A stretch of DNA of 64,000 bases from Pseudomonas trivialis. Lineage in GTDB: Bacteria > Pseudomonadota > Gammaproteobacteria > Pseudomonadales > Pseudomonadaceae. A program made the position numbers and the translations under genes. Position 1 is the stretch's first letter, and each line of letters opens with the position of its first letter. The DNA lies in NCBI RefSeq assembly GCF_001439805.1, contig NZ_JYLK01000014.1:1-64000 (forward strand), written 5' to 3'. Positions 6,828 through 14,946 of the stretch are shown piece after piece. The notes under the pieces were generated by a model. That model was not told where the DNA came from. It searched no databases and saw only the letters and a program-made list of their open reading frames with translations.

Positions 6828-8666
6828 TTAAAAGGCAAAGCACGAACAGCCGAACGCACCCCAGAACCCCTGGAAGTCGCTGACCGGCACGCTGGAAAGC
6901 CGCGCTGTTTCATGGCGGTGTGCATGCACGCCACAGGGGCCGCTGCACTGGTGAGCCTGAGCCTGCATCGGCGCGCCCGGGCGCCAATGGCCGGGCACCT
7001 TGACCACCGGCGACCAGTCCGGCAGCACCGGCACACGCGGCGGCGCGAAATCCTCGAAGTCGCCGGCGCCGTACACCACCTTGCCGCCAACCACGGTGAG
7101 CACCGACTCGATCCACTTGATGGCTTCTTCGTCGACACTGAAAAAGTCCGCCGACAACGCGGCGACATCCGCCAACTGGCCGACCTTGATCTGGCCCTTC
7201 TTGCCCTGCTCCGACGAAAACCAGGCGCTGCCATGGGTGAACAGCTCCAGCGCGGTGAGGCGCGGCAGGCCTTCGGCGTGCAGCGCCAGGCCACCCACGG
7301 TGCGACCGCTCACCATCCAGTACAGCGAGGTCCACGGGTTATAGCTCGACACCCGCGTGGCATCGGTGCCCGCCCCCACCGGCACGCCTTCGGCGAGCAT
7401 GCGCTGGATCGGCGGCGTGGCTTCAGCGGCCTTGGCGCCGTAGCGTTCAACGAAGTACTCGCCCTGAAAGGCCATGCGGTCCTGAATCGCGATGCCACCG
7501 CCGAGGGCGCGCACGCGCTCTATGTTGTGCGGGGTGATGGTTTCGGCGTGGTCGAAGAACCACGGCAAGCCGTTGAACGGTATGTCGCGGTTGACCTTCT
7601 CGAACACGTCGAGCATGCGCGAGATGGATTCGTCATAGGTGGCGTGCAGGCGGAACGGCCAGCGCTGCTCGACCAGATGACGCACCACCGGCTCCAGCTC
7701 CTGCTCCATGGTCAGCGGCAGGTCGGGCCGTGGCTCGAGGAAGTCTTCGAAGTCGGCCGCCGAGAACACCAGCATTTCGCCAGCGCCGTTGTGGCGCAGG
7801 TAGTCATCGCCCTGATGCAGCGTGACGCTGCCGGTCCAGTGCTTGAAGTCGCTGAGTTCTTCCTTGGGCTTCTGGGTGAACAGGTTGTAGGCGATGCGCA
7901 CCGTCAGTTGCTCGTCCCTGGCCAGTTGCTCGATCACCGCGTAGTCGTCAGGGTAGTTCTGGAAACCGCCGCCGGCGTCGATGGCACTGGTGAGGCCCAG
8001 GCGATTGAGTTCGCGCATGAACTGGCGGGTGGAGTTGGCCTGGTATTCCAGGGGCAGCTTCGGGCCCTTGGCCAGGGTCGCGTACAGAATCATCGCGTTG
8101 GGCCGCGCCACCAGCATGCCGGTGGGATTGCCGTGGCTGTCGCGCACGATCTCGCCGCCCGGCGGGTTCGGCGTGTCTTTGGTGTAGCCGGCCACGCGCA
8201 GGGCCGCGCGGTTGAGCAAGGCGCGGTCATACAGGTGCAACACGAACACCGGTGTGTCCGGCGCGGCCTGGTTCAACTCGTCCAGGGTGGGCATGCGTTT
8301 TTCGGCGAACTGGAATTCGTTCCAGCCACCGACCACGCGCACCCATTGCGGGGTCGGCGTGCGGTCGGCCTGGTCCTTGAGCATGCGCAGGGCGTCGGCC
8401 AGGGACGGTACACCTTCCCAGCGCAGCTCGAGGTTGTAGTTGAGCCCACCGCGGATCAGGTGCAGGTGCGAGTCGTTGAGGCCCGGGATCACCGTGCGAC
8501 CCTTGAGGTCGATGACCTGGGTGCCGCTGCCGCGCAGGGCCATGGCCTCGCCGTCGGTGCCCACCGCGACAAAACGGCCCTGGTGGATGGCGACGGCGGT
8601 GGCGCGCGGGTTTTCACGGTCGACCGTATGGAACTGGCCATTGAACAGGATCAGGTCGGCGTTCAT
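6828..8666 (-). CDS. YtcJ-like amidohydrolase (amidohydrolase 3 family)
   Basis: 612 residues. The N-terminal beta-sandwich (ADLILFNGQFHTVD, then IDLKGRTVIPGLNDSHLHL) carries the HxH metal ligands of the amidohydrolase superfamily; later AGTDATRVSSYNPW gives the conserved Asp region and WFFDHAETI another His. The size and the order of segments match the YtcJ/AepA-like group, cytoplasmic enzymes that hydrolyse amide or ester bonds of unknown substrates. The start overlaps the stop of the upstream ABM-domain gene (ATGA). The final ~40 residues, rich in Cys and His (QCSGPCGVHAHRH), look like an unusual tail. Confidence 0.85.
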   Translation of the reverse strand: MNADLILFNGQFHTVDRENPRATAVAIHQGRFVAVGTDGEAMALRGSGTQVIDLKGRTVIPGLNDSHLHLIRGGLNYNLELRWEGVPSLADALRMLKDQADRTPTPQWVRVVGGWNEFQFAEKRMPTLDELNQAAPDTPVFVLHLYDRALLNRAALRVAGYTKDTPNPPGGEIVRDSHGNPTGMLVARPNAMILYATLAKGPKLPLEYQANSTRQFMRELNRLGLTSAIDAGGGFQNYPDDYAVIEQLARDEQLTVRIAYNLFTQKPKEELSDFKHWTGSVTLHQGDDYLRHNGAGEMLVFSAADFEDFLEPRPDLPLTMEQELEPVVRHLVEQRWPFRLHATYDESISRMLDVFEKVNRDIPFNGLPWFFDHAETITPHNIERVRALGGGIAIQDRMAFQGEYFVERYGAKAAEATPPIQRMLAEGVPVGAGTDATRVSSYNPWTSLYWMVSGRTVGGLALHAEGLPRLTALELFTHGSAWFSSEQGKKGQIKVGQLADVAALSADFFSVDEEAIKWIESVLTVVGGKVVYGAGDFEDFAPPRVPVLPDWSPVVKVPGHWRPGAPMQAQAHQCSGPCGVHAHRHETARLSSVPVSDFQGFWGAFGCSCFAF

Positions 8667-9253
8667 AGGGATTCCTTCACAGAGGCTTCAAGCCAGGGCG
8701 CGAACAGGCGGGTGGCCGCCGGCATCAACAGGTACACCACCAGCAGCACGATGGTCAGGGTGACCAGAAAGGTGGAGACCACGTAATTGGACAGGAACGG
8801 GTGCAGGCGCAGAATCGGCCCCCAGATGAAGGGCAGGATCAAAGTCTGCGGCAGGATCACGCACAGGCTCACCACCGCCTGCTTCCAGCGCGGCGGCTTG
8901 GCCGCGCTGTCGGCAAGGGGCGTGAACCAGAACTCGTTGGCACCGCCGACTTCGGTATTGTCGCCGTCGGCGAGCATCGGCGCGGCTTCGTCGATCAGTT
9001 GCTTTCTTTGCGCGGAGTCGAGCCACACTTCAAGGTCATGGGTGGAGCGATAGCGCAATACGCAGGTGAACAGCGCCTGGCCGTTCTGCGTGCCGCGCAC
9101 CACGTCGACGCCGAGGTGGCCGGGGCGCTCGCCGGCGATGCGCACGATGCGTCGCAGCCAAGCTTCATAGTCGGCCTCGCGACCGCGCTTGATCAGATGT
9201 TTGACGACCAGGGTGACGACTTCGTCGGGGCCGGTGCCGGATGTTGCGTCCAT
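8663..9253 (-). CDS. Antibiotic biosynthesis monooxygenase (ABM) domain protein with C-terminal membrane segments
   Basis: 196 residues from the ATG at 9253, which has GGGGGAATCAACACC just before it; a longer frame to 9304 is less likely. Residues ~10-105 form an ABM-type ferredoxin-like fold (VTLVVKHLIKRGREADYEAW, VLRYRSTHDLEVWLDS). Residues ~125-190 contain two strong hydrophobic segments (LCVILPQTLILPFIW; VVSTFLVTLTIVLLVVYLL), so the protein is anchored in the inner membrane. First gene of the operon with the amidohydrolase (4-base overlap) and ycaC. Function unknown; ABM folds often act on small aromatic compounds. Confidence 0.82.
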   Translation of the reverse strand: MDATSGTGPDEVVTLVVKHLIKRGREADYEAWLRRIVRIAGERPGHLGVDVVRGTQNGQALFTCVLRYRSTHDLEVWLDSAQRKQLIDEAAPMLADGDNTEVGGANEFWFTPLADSAAKPPRWKQAVVSLCVILPQTLILPFIWGPILRLHPFLSNYVVSTFLVTLTIVLLVVYLLMPAATRLFAPWLEASVKESL

Positions 9254-9427
9254 GGTGTTGATTCCCCCATGCAGCGTTGAGCGATGGGAGAATTCTGCCG
9301 ACATTCGCGGCGCAGGAATTGGACGTATGTGCTGTCAATGACACCCAGTCATTTCTGATCGACAGGACGACTAATCACGATTTTTTCCAGGCCATTCAAT
9401 CCATTGGGCAAAGTTGGTACGGCCCGT

Positions 9428-9439
9428 GCAAACGTTTGC
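9428..9439. promoter_or_regulatory. PurR/LacI-type palindromic operator candidate
   Basis: GCAAACGTTTGC is a perfect 12-base palindrome with the central CG typical of LacI-family operators and close to the enterobacterial PurR box. It lies 74 bases before the nucleoside porin start in the 260-base divergent intergenic region. Confidence 0.5.
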
Positions 9440-9513
9440 GCTACGAACCTGCAAGGCAAGTTCATGTCGACCCGAATAATCGGGTTCCCACCGCGTACGA
9501 ATAGGGATTTTCA

Positions 9514-10464
9514 ATGCACCTGAACTCAAGGCCCCGGGCCTGCTTTGGTGTTTCCATGCTCCTGGCCGCCGTTACGGGAGTACTCAGTGCACCCATTTTG
9601 GCGCAGGAAAAGCCCACCGATGACTCGGCACAGGGCGAAACCCTGAGCCCTGAAGCCAGCCCTGCGACGAAAAAGGGCGTTTATCTCTCTGAATGGTTCA
9701 ACCAGGACCTGACCTTGATCGGCAGCAAGGACATCAGCTTCGGCCCCCGGCCGCAGGACGATGTATACCTGGAATACGAGTACTTCGGCCGCAAGGGCCC
9801 GTTCGAGCTGTACGGCTATGTCGATGTGCCGAAGATCCTCAGCATCGGCAACAGCAACGACAAGGGCGTGTGGGACCACGGTTCGCCGGTGTTCATGGAG
9901 CACGAACCGCGCATCTCCATCGACTACCTGGCCGGCCGCAGCCTGGCCATCGGCCCGTTCAAGGAATGGTACGTGGCGTTCGACTGGATCTACGACCACG
10001 GCAGCAACAAGGAAAACCGCGCCAACACCCTTTACAGCGGCCTGGGCACCGATATCGACACGCACTCGCGGGTCAACCTGTCGGCCAACTTCTACGGCCG
10101 TTACCAGTGGGAAAACTACGGCGCCAGCAATGAATACTCATGGGACGGCTACCGTGCACAGATGAAGTACATCGTGCCCATCGGCAAGTTCGACAACGGA
10201 GCCTCGCTGACCTATATCGGCTTTACCAATTACGACTTCGGCTCGGACCTGCACAAGGACAACCCGGCGCGCACCGCCAACTCACTGGTGGCGACCAACG
10301 TGTTGCTGTACGCGTTCACGCACCTGCGCTTCACCCTGGTCGGCCGTTACTTCCACAACGGCGGCAACTGGGAAGACGGCAGCGAGTTGAATTTCGGCGA
10401 AGGCAACTTTCGCGCACGCTCGGACGGCTGGGGTTACTACGCCGGCGTGGGCTATCAATTCTGA
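9514..10464 (+). CDS. Tsx/OmpK-family nucleoside-specific outer membrane channel
   Basis: 316 residues with a signal peptide (MHLNSRPRACFGVSMLLAAV...ILAQ). The mature part begins after a short acidic linker and shows WFNQDLTLIGSKD, VYLEYEYFGRKGPFELYGY, PRISIDYL and a final GWGYYAGVGYQF ending in Phe, the signature of outer-membrane beta-barrels of the Tsx/OmpK nucleoside porin family. It should let nucleosides across the outer membrane. The purine nucleoside permease gene follows 14 bases later, so the two form an uptake operon; a LacI-type palindrome lies upstream. Confidence 0.9.
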   Translation: MHLNSRPRACFGVSMLLAAVTGVLSAPILAQEKPTDDSAQGETLSPEASPATKKGVYLSEWFNQDLTLIGSKDISFGPRPQDDVYLEYEYFGRKGPFELYGYVDVPKILSIGNSNDKGVWDHGSPVFMEHEPRISIDYLAGRSLAIGPFKEWYVAFDWIYDHGSNKENRANTLYSGLGTDIDTHSRVNLSANFYGRYQWENYGASNEYSWDGYRAQMKYIVPIGKFDNGASLTYIGFTNYDFGSDLHKDNPARTANSLVATNVLLYAFTHLRFTLVGRYFHNGGNWEDGSELNFGEGNFRARSDGWGYYAGVGYQF

Positions 10465-10478
10465 TCAAGGAGTTTTGG

Positions 10479-11507
10479 ATGAAAGCGTTTACCCGTCTGT
10501 CGATTGCCATGAGCCTCGCGCTGCTGCCCTCTGTGGTGCTGGCGCAGACCGCACCGATCAAACCCAAGGTGATGCTGATCACGATGTTCGCCCCCGAGGC
10601 GCAAACCTGGATCGACCGCCTGGCACTCAAGCAGGAAGTCCGCGTGCCCGGCCTGTCCGCCGAATACCCGGTGATTCGCTGCAACTCCCAGGACGTGTGC
10701 CTGTTGGTGACCGGCATGGGCCAGACCAACGCTGCGGCGTCGACCCTGGCACTGGCGCTGTCGCCCACGTTCGACCTGCGCCAGAGTTACTTCCTGATCG
10801 CCGGAATCGCCGGCATCAGCCCCAAACACGGCACCCTCGGCACGGCGGCCTGGGCCCATTATCTGGTGGAGTTCGGCACCCAGTGGGAGCTGGACTCGCG
10901 GGACGCGCCCAAGGACTGGCCAACGGGTTATATCGGCATCAACACAAAAGGCCCCAACGAAAAACCGCCGCTGGACTACAAGACCGAAGTGTTCGAGCTG
11001 AACCCCAAGCTGCAGGCCAAGGCTTTTGCGCTGTCGCACAAGGTCACGCTTTCCGAAAGCAAGGAATCGGCGGCCTGGCGCCAGCACTACCCCGCCGCTC
11101 CCGCCAACCAGCCGCCGCAGGTGACCCGTTGCGACACCCTGGCGGGCAATACCTGGTTTTCCGGCACGCGCCTGAGCGAGCGCGCCGAGGTGTGGACCAA
11201 ACTGCTCACCGACAACAAAGGCGAGTACTGCACCACCCAGCAGGAGGACAACTCCACTTACGAAGCCTTGCTGCGCGCCAGCCGTGAAGGCCTGGTGGAC
11301 ATCCAGCGCCTGGCCGTGGTGCGCGCGGGGTCGGACTTCGACCGTCCGTATCCGGGCTACAGCGAGGTGGACAACCTGCTCAAATACGCCGACCAGGGCG
11401 GCTTTGTGCCGGCGCTGGAGAACCTCTATCGCACCGGTAACCCGCTGGTGCAGGCGATCCTCGGCAACTGGTCGGCCTGGGAAAAAGGCGTACCCGAGGC
11501 CGAGTAA
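10479..11507 (+). CDS. Purine nucleoside permease (NUP family)
   Basis: 342 residues, start at the ATG preceded by AAGGAGTTTTGG. A signal peptide (residues 1-22, ending VVLAQ) is followed by KPKVMLITMFAPEAQTWIDR, VTGMGQTNAAASTLALALS, FLIAGIAGISPKHGTLGT and QQEDNSTYEALLRAS, which match the fungal/bacterial NUP family (phosphorylase-like fold, exported). By family it binds or moves purine nucleosides; in a Gram-negative cell the signal peptide places it in the periplasm. It is coupled to the Tsx-like porin, supporting a role in nucleoside scavenging. Confidence 0.88.
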   Translation: MKAFTRLSIAMSLALLPSVVLAQTAPIKPKVMLITMFAPEAQTWIDRLALKQEVRVPGLSAEYPVIRCNSQDVCLLVTGMGQTNAAASTLALALSPTFDLRQSYFLIAGIAGISPKHGTLGTAAWAHYLVEFGTQWELDSRDAPKDWPTGYIGINTKGPNEKPPLDYKTEVFELNPKLQAKAFALSHKVTLSESKESAAWRQHYPAAPANQPPQVTRCDTLAGNTWFSGTRLSERAEVWTKLLTDNKGEYCTTQQEDNSTYEALLRASREGLVDIQRLAVVRAGSDFDRPYPGYSEVDNLLKYADQGGFVPALENLYRTGNPLVQAILGNWSAWEKGVPEAE

Positions 11508-11556
11508 TCTACAACGCTTCCAGACCCGCCAAATGCCCCCGTGGCGAGCGGGCTTC

Positions 11557-11691
11557 TGTGGCGAGCGGGCTTGCCCCGCGTTGGGGTGCGAAGCGCCCCC
11601 AATCAAGGCGCAGACGGTGCGCCTGACACTGCTCAGAGCAGGGTTTTGGGGCTGCTTCGCCCCCCAACGCGGGGCAAGCCCGCTCGCCACA
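11557..11691. repeat. Long REP inverted pair (REPIN), second copy of the 5026 variant
   Basis: Left arm 11557-11600 is identical to that at 5026 over about 43 bases (TGTGGCGAGCGGGCTTGCCC...); the right arm ends GCTCGCCACA at 11691. A broken extra start of the arm lies at 11541-11556. It accounts for most of the 305-base gap 11508-11812; nothing else was recognised there apart from the ribosome site of the next gene. Confidence 0.85.
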
Positions 11692-11812
11692 AAAGCGCTA
11701 TCTATCAGGATTAGTGAATTTTTAACCGCCATGACGATCACTTGTTTACATCACAGGCCTGGCAATAGCGCCACTCGGGACGTGCGCCCAGGCTTGATCA
11801 AGGAGAAAAATC

Positions 11813-12085
11813 ATGGACTCAACAGCACAGGTCAACGGCAAGGCGCAGATCGACTACACCCAGGACACCTTGTTCGGGCCACTGGCCAAACACGCGGAAT
11901 GCCAGGTGAGCGTGCGGCACGAACCCGATGGCCTGGTGCTCAAGGTGCTTCAGCCCCTGCCGGACGACCTGCACCATGCGCAGACGGTGGTGTTCGCACT
12001 CGAGGGCAAGCGCACCAGCGCCGTGGTCAAGGATCACAAGCGCCTGTCCGACCACAGCCTGCGTCTGGAGCTGGAAACCCAATAG
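11813..12085 (+). CDS. Small conserved-looking protein of unknown function
   Basis: 90 residues; the ATG follows a strong AAGGAGAAAAATC ribosome site, which supports real translation. The protein is hydrophilic (MDSTAQVNGKAQIDYTQDTL...LRLELETQ), with no signal peptide, Cys or membrane segment, and alternating polar/hydrophobic stretches such as CQVSVRHEPDGLVLKVLQPL that suggest beta strands. It stands alone between two REP elements and is convergent with the metallothionein gene. I do not recognise a family. Confidence 0.7.
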   Translation: MDSTAQVNGKAQIDYTQDTLFGPLAKHAECQVSVRHEPDGLVLKVLQPLPDDLHHAQTVVFALEGKRTSAVVKDHKRLSDHSLRLELETQ

Positions 12086-12107
12086 CCGAGCCGAATGCAG
12101 TCACACA

Positions 12108-12134
12108 GGTGGGAGGGGCTTGCCCCCTCCCACA
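12108..12134. repeat. Single REP unit
   Basis: AGGTGGGAGGGGCTTGCCCC followed by CTCCCACA, between two convergent genes, where it may act as a terminator-like hairpin. Confidence 0.75.
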
Positions 12135-12197
12135 TTTTGCCTATCGCCAGCCAGGAACACTTCGGTCAACTCCAGACCGTCGCGCCCCCGCAAGCAT

Positions 12198-12368
12198 TCA
12201 GCCACGGGCCGACTTGGCACACTCACAATTGGCCTGCGCAGCACACGGCTCACCATGCGCATGATGCTGAGCACAGCCCTCACAGCAATAGCCCTTACCG
12301 TCTTTCATTACCGCATCAACACCCAACACGCACTTGCAGTGTGGGCAGGCACAGGTTTGATCTGGCAT
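12198..12368 (-). CDS. Bacterial metallothionein (Pseudomonas SmtA/BmtA-like)
   Basis: A 56-residue frame on the minus strand with ten Cys and several His: MPDQTCACPHCKCVLG, then KDGKGYCCEGCAQHH, CAAQANCEC. The pattern CxCxxCxC...YCCxxCAxxH...C...CxC matches pseudomonad metallothioneins, which hold a zinc or cadmium cluster in the cytoplasm and buffer metal. The ATG is preceded by AAGGAGTCTGACC. The gene is shorter than common ORF thresholds and easy to miss. It lies between the DUF606 transporters and a REP unit. Metal specificity cannot be read from sequence. Confidence 0.88.
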   Translation of the reverse strand: MPDQTCACPHCKCVLGVDAVMKDGKGYCCEGCAQHHAHGEPCAAQANCECAKSARG

Positions 12369-12457
12369 GGTCAGACTCCTTCTTCATGGTCGTCACGGCG
12401 CGGCGAACACCGCCACCTTAAGCAGTGACTGTGGCCCGCCGCGGATGGTTCAAACCA

Positions 12458-12910
12458 TCACTCGCTGCGCGTATTGCTGCGGTACATGAACACCAGCGCC
12501 AGCGCCAGGCAGACCATCGCCACGATGCGGCTGCCCGACAATTCAATGGCCGGATTCCCCAGCCAGCCGAAATTGTCGATCAGCATGCCCATCGCCAATT
12601 GCCCGGTGATCACCGCCACCGTGGCAACGGCCGTGCCGACCACCGGCACCGCGCCCACCATCACGATCATGTACACCACGCCGAACAGCGCGCCGGTGAG
12701 TTGCCATTTCGGCACGTCCAACAGGCTCACGGCGTGCGCCGGTTCGAAGAAGAAAATCAGCAGCGCCGTCACCAGTGCGCCGATGCCGAAAGTCACCAGG
12801 CTGCTGCGCAGCACGCCGACCGTCTGCCCCAAGCGCCCGTTGATCGCTGCCTGCACGCTCAATACCGCGCCTGCGGCAACCACGACCACCAGTAATAGAA
12901 TCAGATTCAT
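12458..12910 (-). CDS. DMT-superfamily small membrane protein, YdcZ/DUF606 family (second of pair)
   Basis: 150 residues from the ATG at 12910 (MNLILLLVVVVAAGAVLSVQ). Four to five hydrophobic segments, with VQAAINGRLGQ near the start, WQLTGALFGVVYMIVMVGAV in the middle and GQLAMGMLIDNFGWLG later, are diagnostic of the DUF606 half-size transporters. These work as paired proteins; the upstream neighbour is a paralogue and ends four bases before this start, so they probably form a heteromer. Substrate unknown. Confidence 0.85.
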   Translation of the reverse strand: MNLILLLVVVVAAGAVLSVQAAINGRLGQTVGVLRSSLVTFGIGALVTALLIFFFEPAHAVSLLDVPKWQLTGALFGVVYMIVMVGAVPVVGTAVATVAVITGQLAMGMLIDNFGWLGNPAIELSGSRIVAMVCLALALVFMYRSNTRSE

Positions 12911-12914
12911 CGCC

Positions 12915-13403
12915 TCAACCCCGCGCAATCAAAACAAGTGCCACCACAATCAACGCCAGGGCAATCCAGCGTTCACTATTGACCCGCTTGCGGGCCGTGC
13001 CGAACCAGCCGAAGTGGTCGATCAACACGCTCTTGCCCACCTGACCCGAGAGAATCGCGATCATGGTCATGGCAATCCCGATGTGGGGCGTGGCCAGGGT
13101 CAGCACCACCACATAGATCGGCCCCAGGAAACCGCCGATCAACTGCCAGCGCGGCAGCTCGCTCAGCGCCGGGCCCTTTCGCGCACCGCTGAAGAACAGC
13201 AGCAGAAACAGCAGCGCCGAACCCACCCCGAAAATACTCAAGGTCGCCCACAGATGCCCCACCTGCTCACCCAGCGGGCCGAGCAAACCGGCTTCCATCG
13301 ACAGCCCCATGCCCGCCAGAATCACCAAGGGCAACAGCAGCAACTTCAAAATGTTTCGTTTTGGCCTGGCCTGCGCCACGCCCTCGACAGAACTTGCCTG
13401 CAT
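12915..13403 (-). CDS. DMT-superfamily small membrane protein, YdcZ/DUF606 family (first of pair)
   Basis: 162 residues with a charged N-terminal tail (MQASSVEGVAQARPKRN) and about five hydrophobic segments. WQLIGGFLGPIYVVVLTLAT and GQVGKSVLIDHFGWFG are the same signatures as in the neighbouring paralogue. First gene of a two-gene operon, divergent from a LysR gene with a 117-base intergenic region, so the LysR protein is the obvious candidate regulator. Confidence 0.85.
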   Translation of the reverse strand: MQASSVEGVAQARPKRNILKLLLLPLVILAGMGLSMEAGLLGPLGEQVGHLWATLSIFGVGSALLFLLLFFSGARKGPALSELPRWQLIGGFLGPIYVVVLTLATPHIGIAMTMIAILSGQVGKSVLIDHFGWFGTARKRVNSERWIALALIVVALVLIARG

Positions 13404-13520
13404 ACATCACCTGCGCTTCAACAATAAGTGGATGGCGCGCATTATCCAGTGGCTGCCCTGTGCGATAAATGGGAGCATGCGGACAACACCTTTGCGCAAT
13501 ACGCACAACCAGGAGACCTG

Positions 13521-14453
13521 ATGCAGGGTTTGAATGAACTGAGTTTCAAGGCGCTGCGTCTGTTCGTCGCCGTGCTGGACCATGGCAGTTTTTCCGAAGT
13601 GGCCCGCCGCGAAGGCCTTGCGCCCTCCTCCATTTCCCGGCAGATCCAACTGATGGAGCAGGCCCTCGGCCAGCAACTGCTCTATCGGCACACCCGCGCG
13701 GTGAGCCCCACCGAGGCCGGGCGCCTGCTCGGGCGGCATGCGCGCTTGATGCTGGAGCAACTCGAAGCCGCCGGCCAGGCCCTGCAGGAACAGGAAAGCG
13801 AGCCCAGCGGCCTGGTGCGCATCAATGCCCCGATGGTGTTCGGCCAGCGTCACCTGTCGCCCTGGCTCGGCGAGCTGTGCCGGCGTTACCCCAAGCTGCA
13901 ACTGGACATCCAGCAAACCGACACCTTCGTCGATCCATTGCAGGATGGCACCGACCTGCTGTTTCGCATCGGCGTACTCAACGACTCCGGCATGCAGGCA
14001 CGCATCTTCGCGCCCCAGCGCTTCCGTCTCGCCGCCAGCCCCGCTTATCTGGCGCAGCACGGCACGCCCAGCCACCCCGATGAACTGCTCAACCACCACT
14101 GCCTGGCCTACAAGGGCGTCACCGGCCAGCAACGCTGGTTCTTCCGCCGCGCCCAGGGCGAATGGACGCCCTACAGCGTCAAAGGCCCGATCACCGGCAA
14201 CCACGCCGACACCCTCACCCACGCCGCAGAACAGGGCCTGGGATTCGTGGTATTTCCATCATGGCTGATCGGCGAAAGCCTGCGCGCCGGCACCTTGCAG
14301 GCGGTGCTGAGCGACTACGAAGTGGCCACCACCCTCGAACCGCAACAGATCGCCGCGCTGTGGCCGGGCAGCCGACGGTTGTCGCTGAAGGTGCGTACGG
14401 TGATCGATTACTTTGCGGCGTGTTTTGGGACAGTGCCGTATTGGGATCGGTGA
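13521..14453 (+). CDS. LysR family transcriptional regulator
   Basis: 310 residues. The start at 13521 has AGGAG six bases upstream; the frame opens further upstream but without support. N-terminal helix-turn-helix: GSFSEVARREGLAPSSISRQ, then MEQALGQQLLYRHTRAVSPT; effector domain with SGLVRINAPMVFGQRHLSPW and GLGFVVFPSWL. Divergent from the DUF606 transporter pair, the standard LysR arrangement, so regulation of that operon is the best inference. Confidence 0.9.
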   Translation: MQGLNELSFKALRLFVAVLDHGSFSEVARREGLAPSSISRQIQLMEQALGQQLLYRHTRAVSPTEAGRLLGRHARLMLEQLEAAGQALQEQESEPSGLVRINAPMVFGQRHLSPWLGELCRRYPKLQLDIQQTDTFVDPLQDGTDLLFRIGVLNDSGMQARIFAPQRFRLAASPAYLAQHGTPSHPDELLNHHCLAYKGVTGQQRWFFRRAQGEWTPYSVKGPITGNHADTLTHAAEQGLGFVVFPSWLIGESLRAGTLQAVLSDYEVATTLEPQQIAALWPGSRRLSLKVRTVIDYFAACFGTVPYWDR

Positions 14454-14653
14454 GCGTTCAGGCGACGCGGGCGTTATGCGTGAGGAAATTTCCTAGTAGG
14501 AAAAGTAGTCCGGGTCCGATTTTACGGGCCACTATTTATCACACCGGTCTTCAAGAGGCAGACTCCAGCAACGTCTTTCTTCGGAGATTGCCATGAGTGT
14601 CCTGTACTACAAAAAAATACGATCTGGCCGGTCTGACAGCTGTCTACCCGTCT

Positions 14654-14691
14654 TTGATAGCTCAGCTGGTTTTGGCTATATTTGGCCAAAA
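14654..14691 (+). promoter_or_regulatory. Promoter with overlapping palindromic operator for the Phd/VapC operon
   Basis: TTGATA (14654-14659), a 17-base spacer and TATATT (14677-14682) make a near-consensus sigma-70 promoter. The inverted repeat TTTTGGC (14670-14676) / GGCCAAAA (14684-14691) flanks the -10 box exactly, the expected site for autorepression by the antitoxin. Confidence 0.65.
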
Positions 14692-14706
14692 CATGGAGAG
14701 AACTCT

Positions 14707-14946
14707 ATGGTTACCGTACCGCTGGGCGAAGCAAAGAATAATCTGTCAAAACTGGTTGATGAGGCCGCCGCTGGCAACATCATCACCATCGCCAAGCATG
14801 GTCGCGCAATGGCCCAACTCGTTCCGATGACCAAGCCCAAAGGCAAGAGGGTTGGTGCAATGAAGGGGAAACTCGTCATCCCGGACGACTTTGACGCTCC
14901 CCTACCGGACGATCTGCTGGATTCGTTTCAGGGCAAGGCGTCATGA
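14707..14946 (+). CDS. Type II antitoxin, Phd/YefM family
   Basis: 79 residues. The N-terminal part MVTVPLGEAKNNLSKLVDEA, then ITIAKHGRAMAQLVPM, is the Phd/YefM DNA-binding and dimerisation fold; the C-terminal tail (DDFDAPLPDDLLDSFQ) is the acidic toxin-binding region. Start chosen at 14707, which follows GGAGAGAACTCT and the promoter above; an in-frame ATG at 14593 lies upstream of the promoter and is unlikely. The stop overlaps the toxin start (ATGA). Confidence 0.9.
   Translation: MVTVPLGEAKNNLSKLVDEAAAGNIITIAKHGRAMAQLVPMTKPKGKRVGAMKGKLVIPDDFDAPLPDDLLDSFQGKAS

Noticed and set aside
6366..8786. 806-codon open frame opposite the amidohydrolase gene
   Set aside because: Covers the whole antisense of a clear enzyme gene and lacks any domain.
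10140..10478. In-frame upstream extension of the purine nucleoside permease
   Set aside because: It lies inside the porin gene; the ATG at 10479 has a strong ribosome site and begins a proper signal peptide.
14593..14706. Upstream in-frame ATG of the antitoxin
   Set aside because: It lies before the predicted promoter, and the encoded extra residues do not resemble Phd/YefM proteins.
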